The notes beneath the pieces were generated by a model. It saw only the letters and a program-made list of their open reading frames with translations, was not told the DNA's origin and did no database searches. DNA of 64,000 nucleotides from Nocardioidaceae bacterium (GTDB lineage: Bacteria > Actinomycetota > Actinomycetes > Propionibacteriales > Nocardioidaceae): the NCBI GenBank assembly GCA_009780515.1, contig WQZX01000001.1, positions 62,001 through 126,000 on the forward strand, in the 5' to 3' direction. Positions 55,866 to 63,993 of this stretch are shown here, one piece after another (within the stretch, counting starts at the first letter, position 1; every line of letters starts with the position of its first letter). A program made the translations under genes and the position numbers.

Positions 55866-57214
55866 TCGACATCCGCCTACTTCTGACCAACGACTTCTTC
55901 GGCTCCTTCGCGCGCCAGACCACGTCCTGGGGAAGCATTCCCGGTGGCGACGCGCTCCGCGCGGAAGTCGACCGACTTCGCACCGAGGTCCAGAAGAGTG
56001 TGTGGCTCGATGTGGGTGACTTCGCGGGCGGCGGTCCCCTGTCCCCCGCGACCGAACAGGAGATGGGCTGGGCCGCCGCGCTGGAACTCGGATTCGATGC
56101 TGCCGTCCCAGGCAACCACGAGTTCGACTACGGCGACCTACCCGCGCTGGCGTGGAGTCGACGCGCACGCTTTCCTCTCATCGCGGCAGATCGCGAGTTG
56201 CTCGGACTCGGCGACGTCTTCGTTCCGTACCGAATCTTCGACGGAGCAACCGGCCGCCGCACCGCAGTGATCGGGATCAACTGCGCCGAGCGGCGCGGCC
56301 GCACGGTCTGGGATCGCGCCGGCGACCTGGAGGCGGCGGCGGAGCGCGTGCTTGCCCACGCGGCCAAACTGCAGACTGAGGCCGACCACATCCTTGTCGC
56401 AATCCACGAGGGCGTCCCGAAATCCGGCGATTCGCCGGCGCCGGGGGAACGGCTCAACGTCTTCTGCGCGACGATCCGCGGGCACGTCGACGCAGTCCTC
56501 GGCGCCCACACCCTGCAGCGCCATGTCGGCGACATCGCCGGGGTGCCATACATCCAACCGTGGGCACTCGGCGTCGAGATAGGAATCCTAGATATTCATG
56601 ACGACGGCCGGACCGAACTCGGGGGCAGCATTGTTCCCACGACGTCAGACAAAGCAGACACCAGCACCGGTTGGTCCGGTCCTGGCTCGGCGCTCCTCAA
56701 CGAACTCACCTCCGAAATAGTCGGCCACATCGATCGACCCCTCGCCGAACCGACGGTGGCCGGAACTGCCTCCTTCGCCGACGCTGTCACACGAGGGATG
56801 CTGGCCGTCACCGGCGCGGACGTCGCGCTGAGCACGACAATCGAGTTGGGTTGTGGCCAGGTTCCCCTCGATGGCGTCAAGACCTACCTCCCAGCCGGCC
56901 CCGTGACCGCAGCGGACGTCATCCGCTCACTCCCCTGGCCCACCGGTACGCGCGGCGACGAACTGTGGCTGGCGCAACTCGACGAGAACGACGTCGAACG
57001 GTTGACCCGGCTCGGACTGGATATCGCCATCCCGACGGGAGTGCCCTCGTATCGCGCATTGCGGGACCAGAACCGCCCCTACGGGCGCACCGTGCTGAGC
57101 TCCAATTACGTCCGCAACGCTCGCCGGCTGCTTGGCCGAGACGTGGAGTGGACTCCAACCGGATTCGGGCTGCGCGACGCGTTCCGCGCTTGGCTGCGCG
57201 AGGGGATTGCATGA
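55862..57214 (+). CDS. second cytoplasmic 5'-nucleotidase/UshA-like metallophosphoesterase
   Basis: A 450-residue paralogue of the protein at 46417, again with no signal peptide. The motifs are TNDFFGSF, LDVGDFAGGG, VPGNHEFDYG, VAIHEGV and LGAHTLQRH. The D-x-H metal motif reads D-F-F, so the same histidine is missing as in its paralogue. A C-terminal domain (ALSTTIELGCGQ, then TYLPAGPVTAADVIR) is kept. It is coupled to the ATPase gene and overlaps the HAD gene. It probably hydrolyses a phosphate ester of the imported compound. Confidence 0.77.
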   Translation: MIDIRLLLTNDFFGSFARQTTSWGSIPGGDALRAEVDRLRTEVQKSVWLDVGDFAGGGPLSPATEQEMGWAAALELGFDAAVPGNHEFDYGDLPALAWSRRARFPLIAADRELLGLGDVFVPYRIFDGATGRRTAVIGINCAERRGRTVWDRAGDLEAAAERVLAHAAKLQTEADHILVAIHEGVPKSGDSPAPGERLNVFCATIRGHVDAVLGAHTLQRHVGDIAGVPYIQPWALGVEIGILDIHDDGRTELGGSIVPTTSDKADTSTGWSGPGSALLNELTSEIVGHIDRPLAEPTVAGTASFADAVTRGMLAVTGADVALSTTIELGCGQVPLDGVKTYLPAGPVTAADVIRSLPWPTGTRGDELWLAQLDENDVERLTRLGLDIAIPTGVPSYRALRDQNRPYGRTVLSSNYVRNARRLLGRDVEWTPTGFGLRDAFRAWLREGIA

Positions 57215-57945
57215 GGTGCTCCGAAGAGCCCGTGTCGCGGGACGGAGAACCACAACGCACGTCAACTCTCGGCGGCCCTGGTGGAGCTAATCGCAAGACA
57301 GGGCCGGCTGCTGTGTTCGACTGCGATGGCCTGTTGGTGGACAGTTCTGCCGTTTGGGCGCGGGCATTCGAGGCCGCGGCACACGAGTTCGGATGGGTGC
57401 TGGACGCCCAGGGGCAACAGCGATTGCGCGGGAGCTCCGTCGCAAGCGCCGCGGCAGTCTTGGGACGCTGGCTGGACGCTCCCGTCGACCGGCTTCGACG
57501 ACTCATCGGTGAACGGCTCGCGGTAGAGGTCACGCAGGCGCCACCGGTCGCGTTGCCCGGCGTCATCGAGTTCATCTCGGACATACACGGTGAGATGCCG
57601 CTCGCCGTTGCATCCAACGGCCCGCTCGAGCTCGTCCAGCTCATGTTGGAGAGGGCCGGCCTCCTCGCCGCGTTCGAGACGATCTGCACGGCTAGCCAGG
57701 TGGGCGCGTCCAAACCAGATCCAACGGTCTATCTGGAGGCGTGCGACCGCGTTTCGGCCTCGCCGGGGATGTCGTTCGGGTTCGAGGACTCACTCGTCGG
57801 CGCGGCGGCGGTGACCAATGCCGGCATGTCCCTGATCTACGTTGCTGACACAGCGGCTGACCCGCCTGCCGACGCCGACCTGGCTGCCACAACCTTCGCA
57901 GACCGGCGAATCGTCAACTTCGTCGTCTCCCGAACAGCGCCGTAA
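57211..57945 (+). CDS. HAD-family phosphatase, beta-phosphoglucomutase-like subgroup
   Basis: A 244-residue haloacid dehalogenase-fold hydrolase. The nucleophile motif is FDCDGLLVDSS (near residue 36), followed by VASNGP, SKPDPTVY with the conserved Lys, and FEDSLVGAAAV with the acidic motif IV. A cap domain lies between motifs I and II. A phosphatase or mutase of small phospho-metabolites is expected. The ATG overlaps the nucleotidase stop; the first 30 residues are Gly/Arg-rich and the true start may be later. It ends the transport operon. Confidence 0.83.
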   Translation: MRCSEEPVSRDGEPQRTSTLGGPGGANRKTGPAAVFDCDGLLVDSSAVWARAFEAAAHEFGWVLDAQGQQRLRGSSVASAAAVLGRWLDAPVDRLRRLIGERLAVEVTQAPPVALPGVIEFISDIHGEMPLAVASNGPLELVQLMLERAGLLAAFETICTASQVGASKPDPTVYLEACDRVSASPGMSFGFEDSLVGAAAVTNAGMSLIYVADTAADPPADADLAATTFADRRIVNFVVSRTAP

Positions 57946-58241
57946 CCGTCGACGAACTTGAAGTTATGACGGCGTCAGGTCGATCCGGGTGGAGCGTTGA
58001 GCGAGGTGGTCTGCAGCGGTTGCTGAGACTTCCGGAGCACATTCTCGAGCCACTTCCGGCGCCGTTCTGGTACCACGAGGACGCGAGCGGCCTGTCCCAC
58101 GAAGGGCGGCCAGCCTCCACCGGCTAGGTGAATCGGAACAACTTGGGGATACCTGTTGACCTGCGAAAACGCTGCTCGCGGGTAGGTTAGCGGCTCGGGT
58201 AAACCTGATTCGGGTAAACCTGCCGGTGCAGCGTCGCCTGC
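57946..58241. other. 296-base intergenic region with tandem repeat, junction of cargo and element backbone
   Basis: This gap separates the HAD gene from the primase-polymerase gene. It holds no convincing gene; a 53-codon frame at 57966-58127 has no ribosome site and looks random. The right part has TTGACC at 58156, TAGGTT at 58183, and two copies of TCGGGTAAACCTG (58195-58207, 58210-58222) 15 bases apart. The copies could be protein-binding iterons or part of a promoter. The left part holds nothing recognisable. Confidence 0.5.
58195..58222 (+). repeat. tandem 13-mer upstream of the primase-polymerase gene
   Basis: TCGGGTAAACCTG occurs twice with a 15-base period, 20 bases before the start of the primase-polymerase gene. 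With a ParB-like gene in the same operon, it may be an operator or part of a replication/partition site. Two copies are too few to call an iteron array. Confidence 0.6.
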
Positions 58242-59153
58242 ATGTACGACCCTGAGCACCCGGTCCCGCATTGGACCGTCTCGACGATGCAGCGCGTCGC
58301 GGCCGAGCGGACCCTGGCTGGCGCCGCGATCCGCTATGCCAACCTCGGCATCCCGGTCTTCCCGTGCGTCCCGGGCGGCAAGCAGCCGCTGACCCCGAAC
58401 GGGTTCCACGACGCGACCTCGTCCACGCGGGTCGTCCACGCCTGGTGGGAGCGCACGCCGGACGCGAACATCGGCCTCCCCACGGGAGCAGGCACCGGCG
58501 TACTGGTCGTCGACGTCGACATCCACCCGGGCGGCAGCGGGTTCGTGCCGTTCGAACGTGCCCGCTCCGAGGGCATCGGAGATCGCTGGGGCTGGCTGGT
58601 CCGAACCCCGTCCGGCGGCGTCCACGCCTACTACCCGGGCAGCTCCGGCCAGGCGCAGCGGAGCTGGCAGGTGCCCTCTGCGCACGTCGACTTCCGCGGC
58701 GACGGCGGGTACGTGATCGCTCCCCCATCACGCATCGAGATCGACGGCATCGCCAAGAAGTACGACGTCATCGCCGTGACCACCCAGCCAGCGCGCACCG
58801 TCGACGCGACCAGACTGCGCCAGTTCCTCGAGCCACCCCGACCAAGGCGCGTCTCCGGAGCGCCCGCGGCGCTGAGCAGTCCTCACTGTCACCCGCCCGC
58901 CCTCGCCCGTACCGTCGCGCTCACCCCCGAGGGCGGACGCAACCGGGCCCTCTTCTGGGCGTCATGCCGGATGGCCGAGAACAACTTCGCCCCGGCCGAC
59001 ATCGCGAGCTGGCTCGTCCCCGCTGCGCAACACGCGGGCCTCGGCGATCGCGAGATCGAGACCACGATCAACTCCGCGGTCCACCACGCCACTCGACTCG
59101 GCCCGGCCAGCCGCCCGGGCCCTACCCGGGCGAGTGAAGGGCTCCGATTGTGA
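58242..59153 (+). CDS. bifunctional primase-polymerase domain protein
   Basis: A 303-residue protein of the AEP superfamily (Prim-Pol, the PF09250 type), found in phages and integrative elements. IPVFPCVPGGKQPLTPNGFH, VVDVDIHPGG with the metal-binding DVD, and GGVHAYYPGSS are followed by FRGDGGYVIAPPS. The C-terminal part (FAPADIASWLVPAAQHAGL) resembles the helical PriCT-type tail. No helicase domain is fused. It would prime replication of the element. The start at 58242 has no clear ribosome site; an ATG at 58287 is possible. Confidence 0.87.
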   Translation: MYDPEHPVPHWTVSTMQRVAAERTLAGAAIRYANLGIPVFPCVPGGKQPLTPNGFHDATSSTRVVHAWWERTPDANIGLPTGAGTGVLVVDVDIHPGGSGFVPFERARSEGIGDRWGWLVRTPSGGVHAYYPGSSGQAQRSWQVPSAHVDFRGDGGYVIAPPSRIEIDGIAKKYDVIAVTTQPARTVDATRLRQFLEPPRPRRVSGAPAALSSPHCHPPALARTVALTPEGGRNRALFWASCRMAENNFAPADIASWLVPAAQHAGLGDREIETTINSAVHHATRLGPASRPGPTRASEGLRL

Positions 59154-59488
59154 ACACACACTCCGAATACCGCCGGCACGGCTACCAGCCGCCCGAACCT
59201 CGCGCCCCGCAGCCGGAGGCCGAGGCGAGCGAGCTGGCCCGCCACCGCGACCCTTCACTCAGCACCGCGACCGGCACACCCGCCATCGCGCAGAAGCACG
59301 TCACCTGGGTCCGCCCGACCGAGCTGGCGTCGTACGCCGGTCCGCTGGTCGGCCGCGGGATCGACCTTCACGCCGAGCTCGTACGCCGGGCGCGACGCAC
59401 GCCCATCACCGCCACCCGGGCGATACGCCGTCCGGCACCGCCGACGCCTCCGCCCGCGGCGAACCGCACGGAAGGACTACAGCTGTGA
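59150..59488 (+). CDS. small hypothetical protein of the element backbone
   Basis: A 112-residue Pro/Ala/Arg-rich protein that looks mostly disordered, with one folded-looking stretch (HVTWVRPTELASYAGPLVGR, then GIDLHAELVRRARRTP). The GTG start overlaps the primase-polymerase stop and its own stop overlaps the next gene, so it is part of a tightly coupled operon. I do not recognise it. Confidence 0.65.
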   Translation: MNTHSEYRRHGYQPPEPRAPQPEAEASELARHRDPSLSTATGTPAIAQKHVTWVRPTELASYAGPLVGRGIDLHAELVRRARRTPITATRAIRRPAPPTPPPAANRTEGLQL

Positions 59489-60348
59489 ACCACTCGTTCG
59501 AGACCTCTCAGCGACTGCGTCGCCTCCTGACCCGGCTGCGGGTCTTCGGCGCGCATGCATGGGAGCAGGACCCCGACGCGCGCGAGCTGATGGTCTTCGC
59601 CGCCAAGAAGTACGAGGCGCTCGCGATCAAGCACCACCTCGACCCGAGCGCCGGTGCCGCCGCGGCGTTCGAGGCCATGCGCACCTACGCCGTGCGCACC
59701 GCCGATGACCCCTGGGCCGTGGTGACCATGGCGGTCAACGTCAGCCTGATCGCCGAGGAACGAGCCAACGGCCTGCTGTGCTCGGTCGACAAGGCCCGGC
59801 GACCCGAGGTGTCCAAGCACCACGACGTACGCCGCTTCTGCGACACCGAGGCCGACCTGCCGAGCTTCCTGCCGTCGCTCGCGGTCGACCCGTTCGACTC
59901 CGACGAGACGCCACCGACCGGGGCATACGAAGCGGTCGATGCCGCCATCGACCTGTTCACCGCGCTCGGCTGGCCGCGCGACACCGCCACCTGCGCGCTC
60001 GACTTCATCACCTCGCGCCTGACCGAGTGCGGGTCGCGTCTGCGGGCTCACGCCGCGCTGCGCCGCGACCACAGCGCCCGAGCCCTCCTCGACATCGACC
60101 AGGAGGCATGGTCGACAGTGCTCCGAATCGTCCTCGGCAACCCCAACCCGGATGAGTTCTGCACCACCAGCGGCCGCGGCGTACTGCTCCGCCTCCTGAC
60201 CGGCGACCCCGTCAGCGAGCTTCTCGACGACGACCTGCTGGTCTACGAGATCGCTCAGACAGCACCGACCGTGAAGGACGCGCTCCCCGTAGACGAGGAC
60301 GACCCCGACCACGACCAGGTCCAGGACGGAGACGAAGTCAATGTCTGA
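59485..60348 (+). CDS. hypothetical protein of the element backbone
   Basis: A 287-residue soluble, largely helical and acidic protein. The N-terminal part (LRVFGAHAWEQDPDARELMV) and the SLIAEERANGLLCSVDKARR segment, followed by LGWPRDTATCALDFITSRL, have the look of a regulatory or sigma-factor-like helical domain, but I cannot assign a family. The acidic tail (DEDDPDHDQ) overlaps the start of the ParB-like gene. A role in replication or its control is suggested only by its place between the primase and parB genes. Confidence 0.65.
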   Translation: MNHSFETSQRLRRLLTRLRVFGAHAWEQDPDARELMVFAAKKYEALAIKHHLDPSAGAAAAFEAMRTYAVRTADDPWAVVTMAVNVSLIAEERANGLLCSVDKARRPEVSKHHDVRRFCDTEADLPSFLPSLAVDPFDSDETPPTGAYEAVDAAIDLFTALGWPRDTATCALDFITSRLTECGSRLRAHAALRRDHSARALLDIDQEAWSTVLRIVLGNPNPDEFCTTSGRGVLLRLLTGDPVSELLDDDLLVYEIAQTAPTVKDALPVDEDDPDHDQVQDGDEVNV

Positions 60349-61327
60349 GAGTCATGGCCACATCGAACTCGACCGGGCGATCGACTCGATCACCGTGGGC
60401 GCGCGCTTCCGCAAGGACCCAGGTGACCTCACACAGCTCATCGAGTCGATCGACTGCAGAGGACTGCTCCAGCCGATCACGATCACTCCCGAAGGTGTGC
60501 TCGTGTGCGGCTGGCGACGCTTGGAGGCCGTGCGCCGACTGGGCTGGAAGTCGTTGAACGTCTGGGTGCGCTCCGGGATCTCCGACCAGCTCAACGCGCT
60601 GCTCTCCCAGCAGGACGACAACATGCTGCACAAGCCGCTCTCCGAGCTCGAGAAGGCCGCGATGTACCGCGAACTCAAGGCCGTGCGCCACGAAGAAGCG
60701 GAGCGCAGGAAGCAAGCCACACAGTTCGGCGCCGGCGGCGCGAGCGGAGTCACCGGTCCCGCACCGGGTACGGGACCGGAGCCCAGCGGCGACGCTCGGC
60801 TCCAAGCGGCGATGGCGATCACCCGCACGGCGTCGTACAACACCCACGAACGCGTCTGCGCCCTCATGGACTGGTCGTCCCGCAAGGCCACTCCGCCGGG
60901 GGTCCGGGCGATGGCCGCCGACGCGCTCCGCCGGATCGAGAACGGCGAGCCGGTCAAGCCGCTCTACCTGGAGGTCAAGACGGCGTACGACGAGACGCAA
61001 CTCCCCCAGCCCGAGGTCGAGACGGACCTGGCCCGGATGGCGCGCGAAGCGCTGGAACGGGTGACCGGCAAGAAGAACTCGGGAGAGCACCTCACCCACA
61101 GCCAAGGCCCCTCGAAGCACTTCCGCAGCACCCGGTCGTTCAACCTGATCTGGACCGAGCTCGACGGACTGAACGACATGTACGACGTCGACGTCCTCGC
61201 CGTCGAGATGGCCGACGCGGACTGGAAGCGGTTCGACAGCGTCGTCACCGCCACGATCGCGTTCCGCGACCAGCTCGCGGCGGCCCGCCGATGCGCCCAG
61301 GCCTCCCGGGAGGCGCCCGATGCGTAG
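60341..61327 (+). CDS. ParB-like nuclease-domain protein
   Basis: A 328-residue protein with the ParB/Srx N-terminal domain (IDSITVGARFRKDPGDLTQL, then IDCRGLLQPITI and VCGWRRLEAVRRLGW) about 10-95. The CTP-type GWRRL motif in place of ExRR is noted. The helical middle (LSELEKAAMYRELKAVRHEE) is not the typical HTH of chromosomal ParB. It could act in partition, regulation or DNA processing of the element. No ParA partner is nearby, and the ParA-fold protein at 37751 belongs to the pilus operon. The start overlaps the preceding gene by eight bases. Confidence 0.8.
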   Translation: MSESHGHIELDRAIDSITVGARFRKDPGDLTQLIESIDCRGLLQPITITPEGVLVCGWRRLEAVRRLGWKSLNVWVRSGISDQLNALLSQQDDNMLHKPLSELEKAAMYRELKAVRHEEAERRKQATQFGAGGASGVTGPAPGTGPEPSGDARLQAAMAITRTASYNTHERVCALMDWSSRKATPPGVRAMAADALRRIENGEPVKPLYLEVKTAYDETQLPQPEVETDLARMAREALERVTGKKNSGEHLTHSQGPSKHFRSTRSFNLIWTELDGLNDMYDVDVLAVEMADADWKRFDSVVTATIAFRDQLAAARRCAQASREAPDA

Positions 61328-61985
61328 CCTCACCGGCCGCCAGGCCCTGCTTCTCGCCGTCGCGGTGTTCCTGCTCGCCACCGTCGCCGTTGGCGTCTAC
61401 GGGCTCGTGCGCGGCCCGGGCGGCGAGGACGCGCCGTCGCTCGCGAGCAGGTCAGGTGACACCACGGTGGTCACGCCCGCGGATGCGCCCGCGGTCAACA
61501 TCAACAACCGCTCGCTCCCCCATACCAACGACCCGATCGCGTACGCGCGGTCCGTCGCGGCCTATCTGTTCGACTGGGACACCGCCTCCGGCTACCTCTC
61601 TACCGACTACACCGCCGCAGTGCTGGCCGACGCCGACCCGTCCGGCGAGGAGACACCGGGGCTGCTGGACGACGTCGGAACGTATCTGCCGACCACGGAC
61701 CAGTGGCTCGACCTAGGAGCGATGGACGTCGCGCAGTCGATCGTCATCGACACTGCTTCGGTCCCCGGCTCCTGGGCGTCTGCCTTGGCGCAGTCCCACG
61801 GGCAGCTGCGCCCGGGCACGACCGCTGTCACCATCACCGGCACCAGACATCGCAGCGGCGTGTGGGACGGCGAGCCTGCGAGCACCTCGTCCCCGGTGTC
61901 GTTCACGGTCTTCGTCGCGTGCCGGCCGGCCTTCGACCGCTGCCATGTCCTCAGGCTCTCGCAGCTCGACAACCCGCTGCGCTGA
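61320..61985 (+). CDS. membrane-anchored protein, possibly VirB8/TcpC-like
   Basis: A 221-residue protein with one N-terminal membrane helix (QALLLAVAVFLLATVAVGVYGL, residues 8-29) and an outer domain. YARSVAAYLFDWDTASGYLS followed by beta-strand-rich TAVTITGTRH and SFTVFVACR resembles the NTF2-like fold of VirB8/TcpC transfer proteins. This is inference from layout. It overlaps the ParB-like gene and lies 16 bases upstream of the secreted hydrolase, whose type is common in type IV secretion loci. Confidence 0.65.
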   Translation: MRSLTGRQALLLAVAVFLLATVAVGVYGLVRGPGGEDAPSLASRSGDTTVVTPADAPAVNINNRSLPHTNDPIAYARSVAAYLFDWDTASGYLSTDYTAAVLADADPSGEETPGLLDDVGTYLPTTDQWLDLGAMDVAQSIVIDTASVPGSWASALAQSHGQLRPGTTAVTITGTRHRSGVWDGEPASTSSPVSFTVFVACRPAFDRCHVLRLSQLDNPLR

Positions 61986-62001
61986 CTACGGAACGCGCAC
62001 T

Positions 62002-63993
62002 GTGGGAATCAAGCTCGCGATCGCGGCCGGCGTCGCCGCCCTGTCGGCGCCCGGCGCGGCACTCGTCGCGGTCGCCGCGGTGACTGCCCCGACGGCGTCC
62101 ATGACCGCCTGCGACACCGGCATGGCCGGCAGCGCGCAAACGGCAGAACCCACGACTTCCGATGCCGCACGAGGCGGCGTAGGAACAGGTCTCCGGCTGG
62201 GAGTCCTGCCGGTCGTGCACGCCGCGGCCATGACGCCGTACGTCGGGAAGGTGCGGATGGCGGTCGCCAACCTTCCGACCACCCACCGCGGTGCTGGCTC
62301 TCTCCCGACCGTGCCCGGCTCGCTGCGGGCGATGACCCGCGCCCACCCGGACTTCATCGCGCTCAACGAGGTCACCGATGCCAACTCGCGGTTCCTGTCC
62401 GGTCATGCGCCGGGCTACGACGCCTACAAGGACCCAATGTCCGCGACCCGTCATGGCAACAGTCGCAACAGCCTCGAGAACGCCGTCATGTGGGACGCGC
62501 ACAGATGGAGCCTCGTCGACGCCGGACGGTTCGAGTACGTCAAAGACGACCTCGTCGTCTTCAAGGGAAGGCCGGTCGACTGGAACCGCTACGCCACTTG
62601 GACGATCCTGCGAAACCGCGCGAACGGTCGGCAGATCGTGGTCATCGCGACCCACAACATGACCAACCCGCAGAAGCAGCGGCGTACCCACGGCGACTAC
62701 GCATGGCCCAGCCGGATCGCGCAGTACGCCGCCGGGATGAGGCTGCTCCGACAACTCGTCGCCCAACTGTCCGCCTACGGGCCGGTTCTGCTCGCCGGCG
62801 ACATGAACGTCCACCCGAGCCAGGGCGCCTGGTCAGCCCCCGACCAGCTCGCGCAGGCCGGCTACTCCTTCACCTACGACCATGCGGTGATCTACCAGTT
62901 CTTCCCCCGCACCGCGCGGGTGCTGGGCACCAGTCTCGTTCCGGTCAGTTCCGACCACCCGCACGCCCTGGAGACGACGCTGCTTCTTCGCAGCGCGCCT
63001 ACAGCCGCACCGGTCCAGGCTGGGCCCGAGACCCTGCCCGACAGCCTGACGGCGACCGACACGAACGGCCGCGCCGTCACCCTCGATCATCGTCAACTCG
63101 CCCGCGCCGCCACGATCATCGCCGTCGGCCGCAGCGAAGGAGTCCCAGCGCGCGGCGAGCTCATCGCGCTGATGGCGGCTCTCACCGAGTCGTCGCTCCG
63201 GGTCCTGTCGAACACCTCGGCCTATCCCGAGTCAGGCTCGATCTCGAACGACGGCAACGGCGGCGACCACGACTCGCTCGGGCTCTTCCAACAGCGCCCC
63301 ACCGCTGGCTGGGGCACGGTCCGGAACCTGATGGATCCCGTCTGGTCATCGCGCGCCTTCTTCGGGGGACGGAGCGGTCCGAACCACGGCTCGCCCCGCG
63401 GCCTGCTCGATGTCGCCGGCTGGCAGACCATGGACCCAGGAGCGGCAGCGCAAGCCGTCCAGGGGTCTGCCCATCCCGGCCGGTACGCCGTCAACGAACC
63501 CGTCGCGGAGAAGATCCTCGCAGCGCTCAGCGGCGCGTCACTCAGCAGCGGTCTCGGATGTGCCCAACCGGACGGCAGCGCTCTTCCCGCGAACCTGCCA
63601 CACGGGTTCCCCGGGGCCTTCATCGCAGCTGCCGCGAAGGAGATCGGCACGCCGTACGTCTGGGGCGGCGGGAACTTCGATGGACCCACCAACGGAGGCT
63701 TCGACTGCTCCGGCCTCGTTCTCTACGCCGCCTACCAAGCCTCCGGTGGGCGGCTCCGACTCCCGCACTACACCGGCGCCCAGATCCACCTCGGCCAGCC
63801 GGTCGCCTGGGACGACAAGAAGCCCGGCGACCTGATCTTCTTCAGCTACCCCGGCGCCGGAGCGCCGCACCACGTAGCGATCTATGTCGGCGACAACAGG
63901 ATCCTGCAGGCGCCCCACAGCGGCGACCACGTCCGCTACGGGACGATCGGCGAGTTCAGCGGCGAAGACATGGCGGTGCGACGGCTCGGCTGA
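62002..63993 (+). CDS. secreted DNase I-like, lytic and NlpC/P60 three-domain hydrolase
   Basis: A 663-residue secreted enzyme with an unusual order. A signal-like N-terminal helix (about 4-30) is followed by an endonuclease/exonuclease/phosphatase domain (about 85-330) with N90, E123, GDMN (266-269) and SDH (317-319). A lytic-transglycosylase-like or lysozyme-like domain (about 380-510; ALTESSLRVLSN, DSLGLFQQRPTAGWG) comes next. The C-terminal NlpC/P60 peptidase (about 535-660) has FDCSGL (C569), HHVAIYVG (H623-624) and APHSG (H639). The last two domains fit a VirB1-like wall-opening enzyme for DNA transfer. The GTG at 62002 is preferred; the frame extends upstream in part over the previous gene. 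Confidence 0.87.
   Translation: MGIKLAIAAGVAALSAPGAALVAVAAVTAPTASMTACDTGMAGSAQTAEPTTSDAARGGVGTGLRLGVLPVVHAAAMTPYVGKVRMAVANLPTTHRGAGSLPTVPGSLRAMTRAHPDFIALNEVTDANSRFLSGHAPGYDAYKDPMSATRHGNSRNSLENAVMWDAHRWSLVDAGRFEYVKDDLVVFKGRPVDWNRYATWTILRNRANGRQIVVIATHNMTNPQKQRRTHGDYAWPSRIAQYAAGMRLLRQLVAQLSAYGPVLLAGDMNVHPSQGAWSAPDQLAQAGYSFTYDHAVIYQFFPRTARVLGTSLVPVSSDHPHALETTLLLRSAPTAAPVQAGPETLPDSLTATDTNGRAVTLDHRQLARAATIIAVGRSEGVPARGELIALMAALTESSLRVLSNTSAYPESGSISNDGNGGDHDSLGLFQQRPTAGWGTVRNLMDPVWSSRAFFGGRSGPNHGSPRGLLDVAGWQTMDPGAAAQAVQGSAHPGRYAVNEPVAEKILAALSGASLSSGLGCAQPDGSALPANLPHGFPGAFIAAAAKEIGTPYVWGGGNFDGPTNGGFDCSGLVLYAAYQASGGRLRLPHYTGAQIHLGQPVAWDDKKPGDLIFFSYPGAGAPHHVAIYVGDNRILQAPHSGDHVRYGTIGEFSGEDMAVRRLG

Noticed and set aside
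57966..58127. A 53-codon frame in the gap after the HAD gene
   Set aside because: There is no ribosome site, no recognisable family, and the composition does not differ from the surrounding noncoding DNA.
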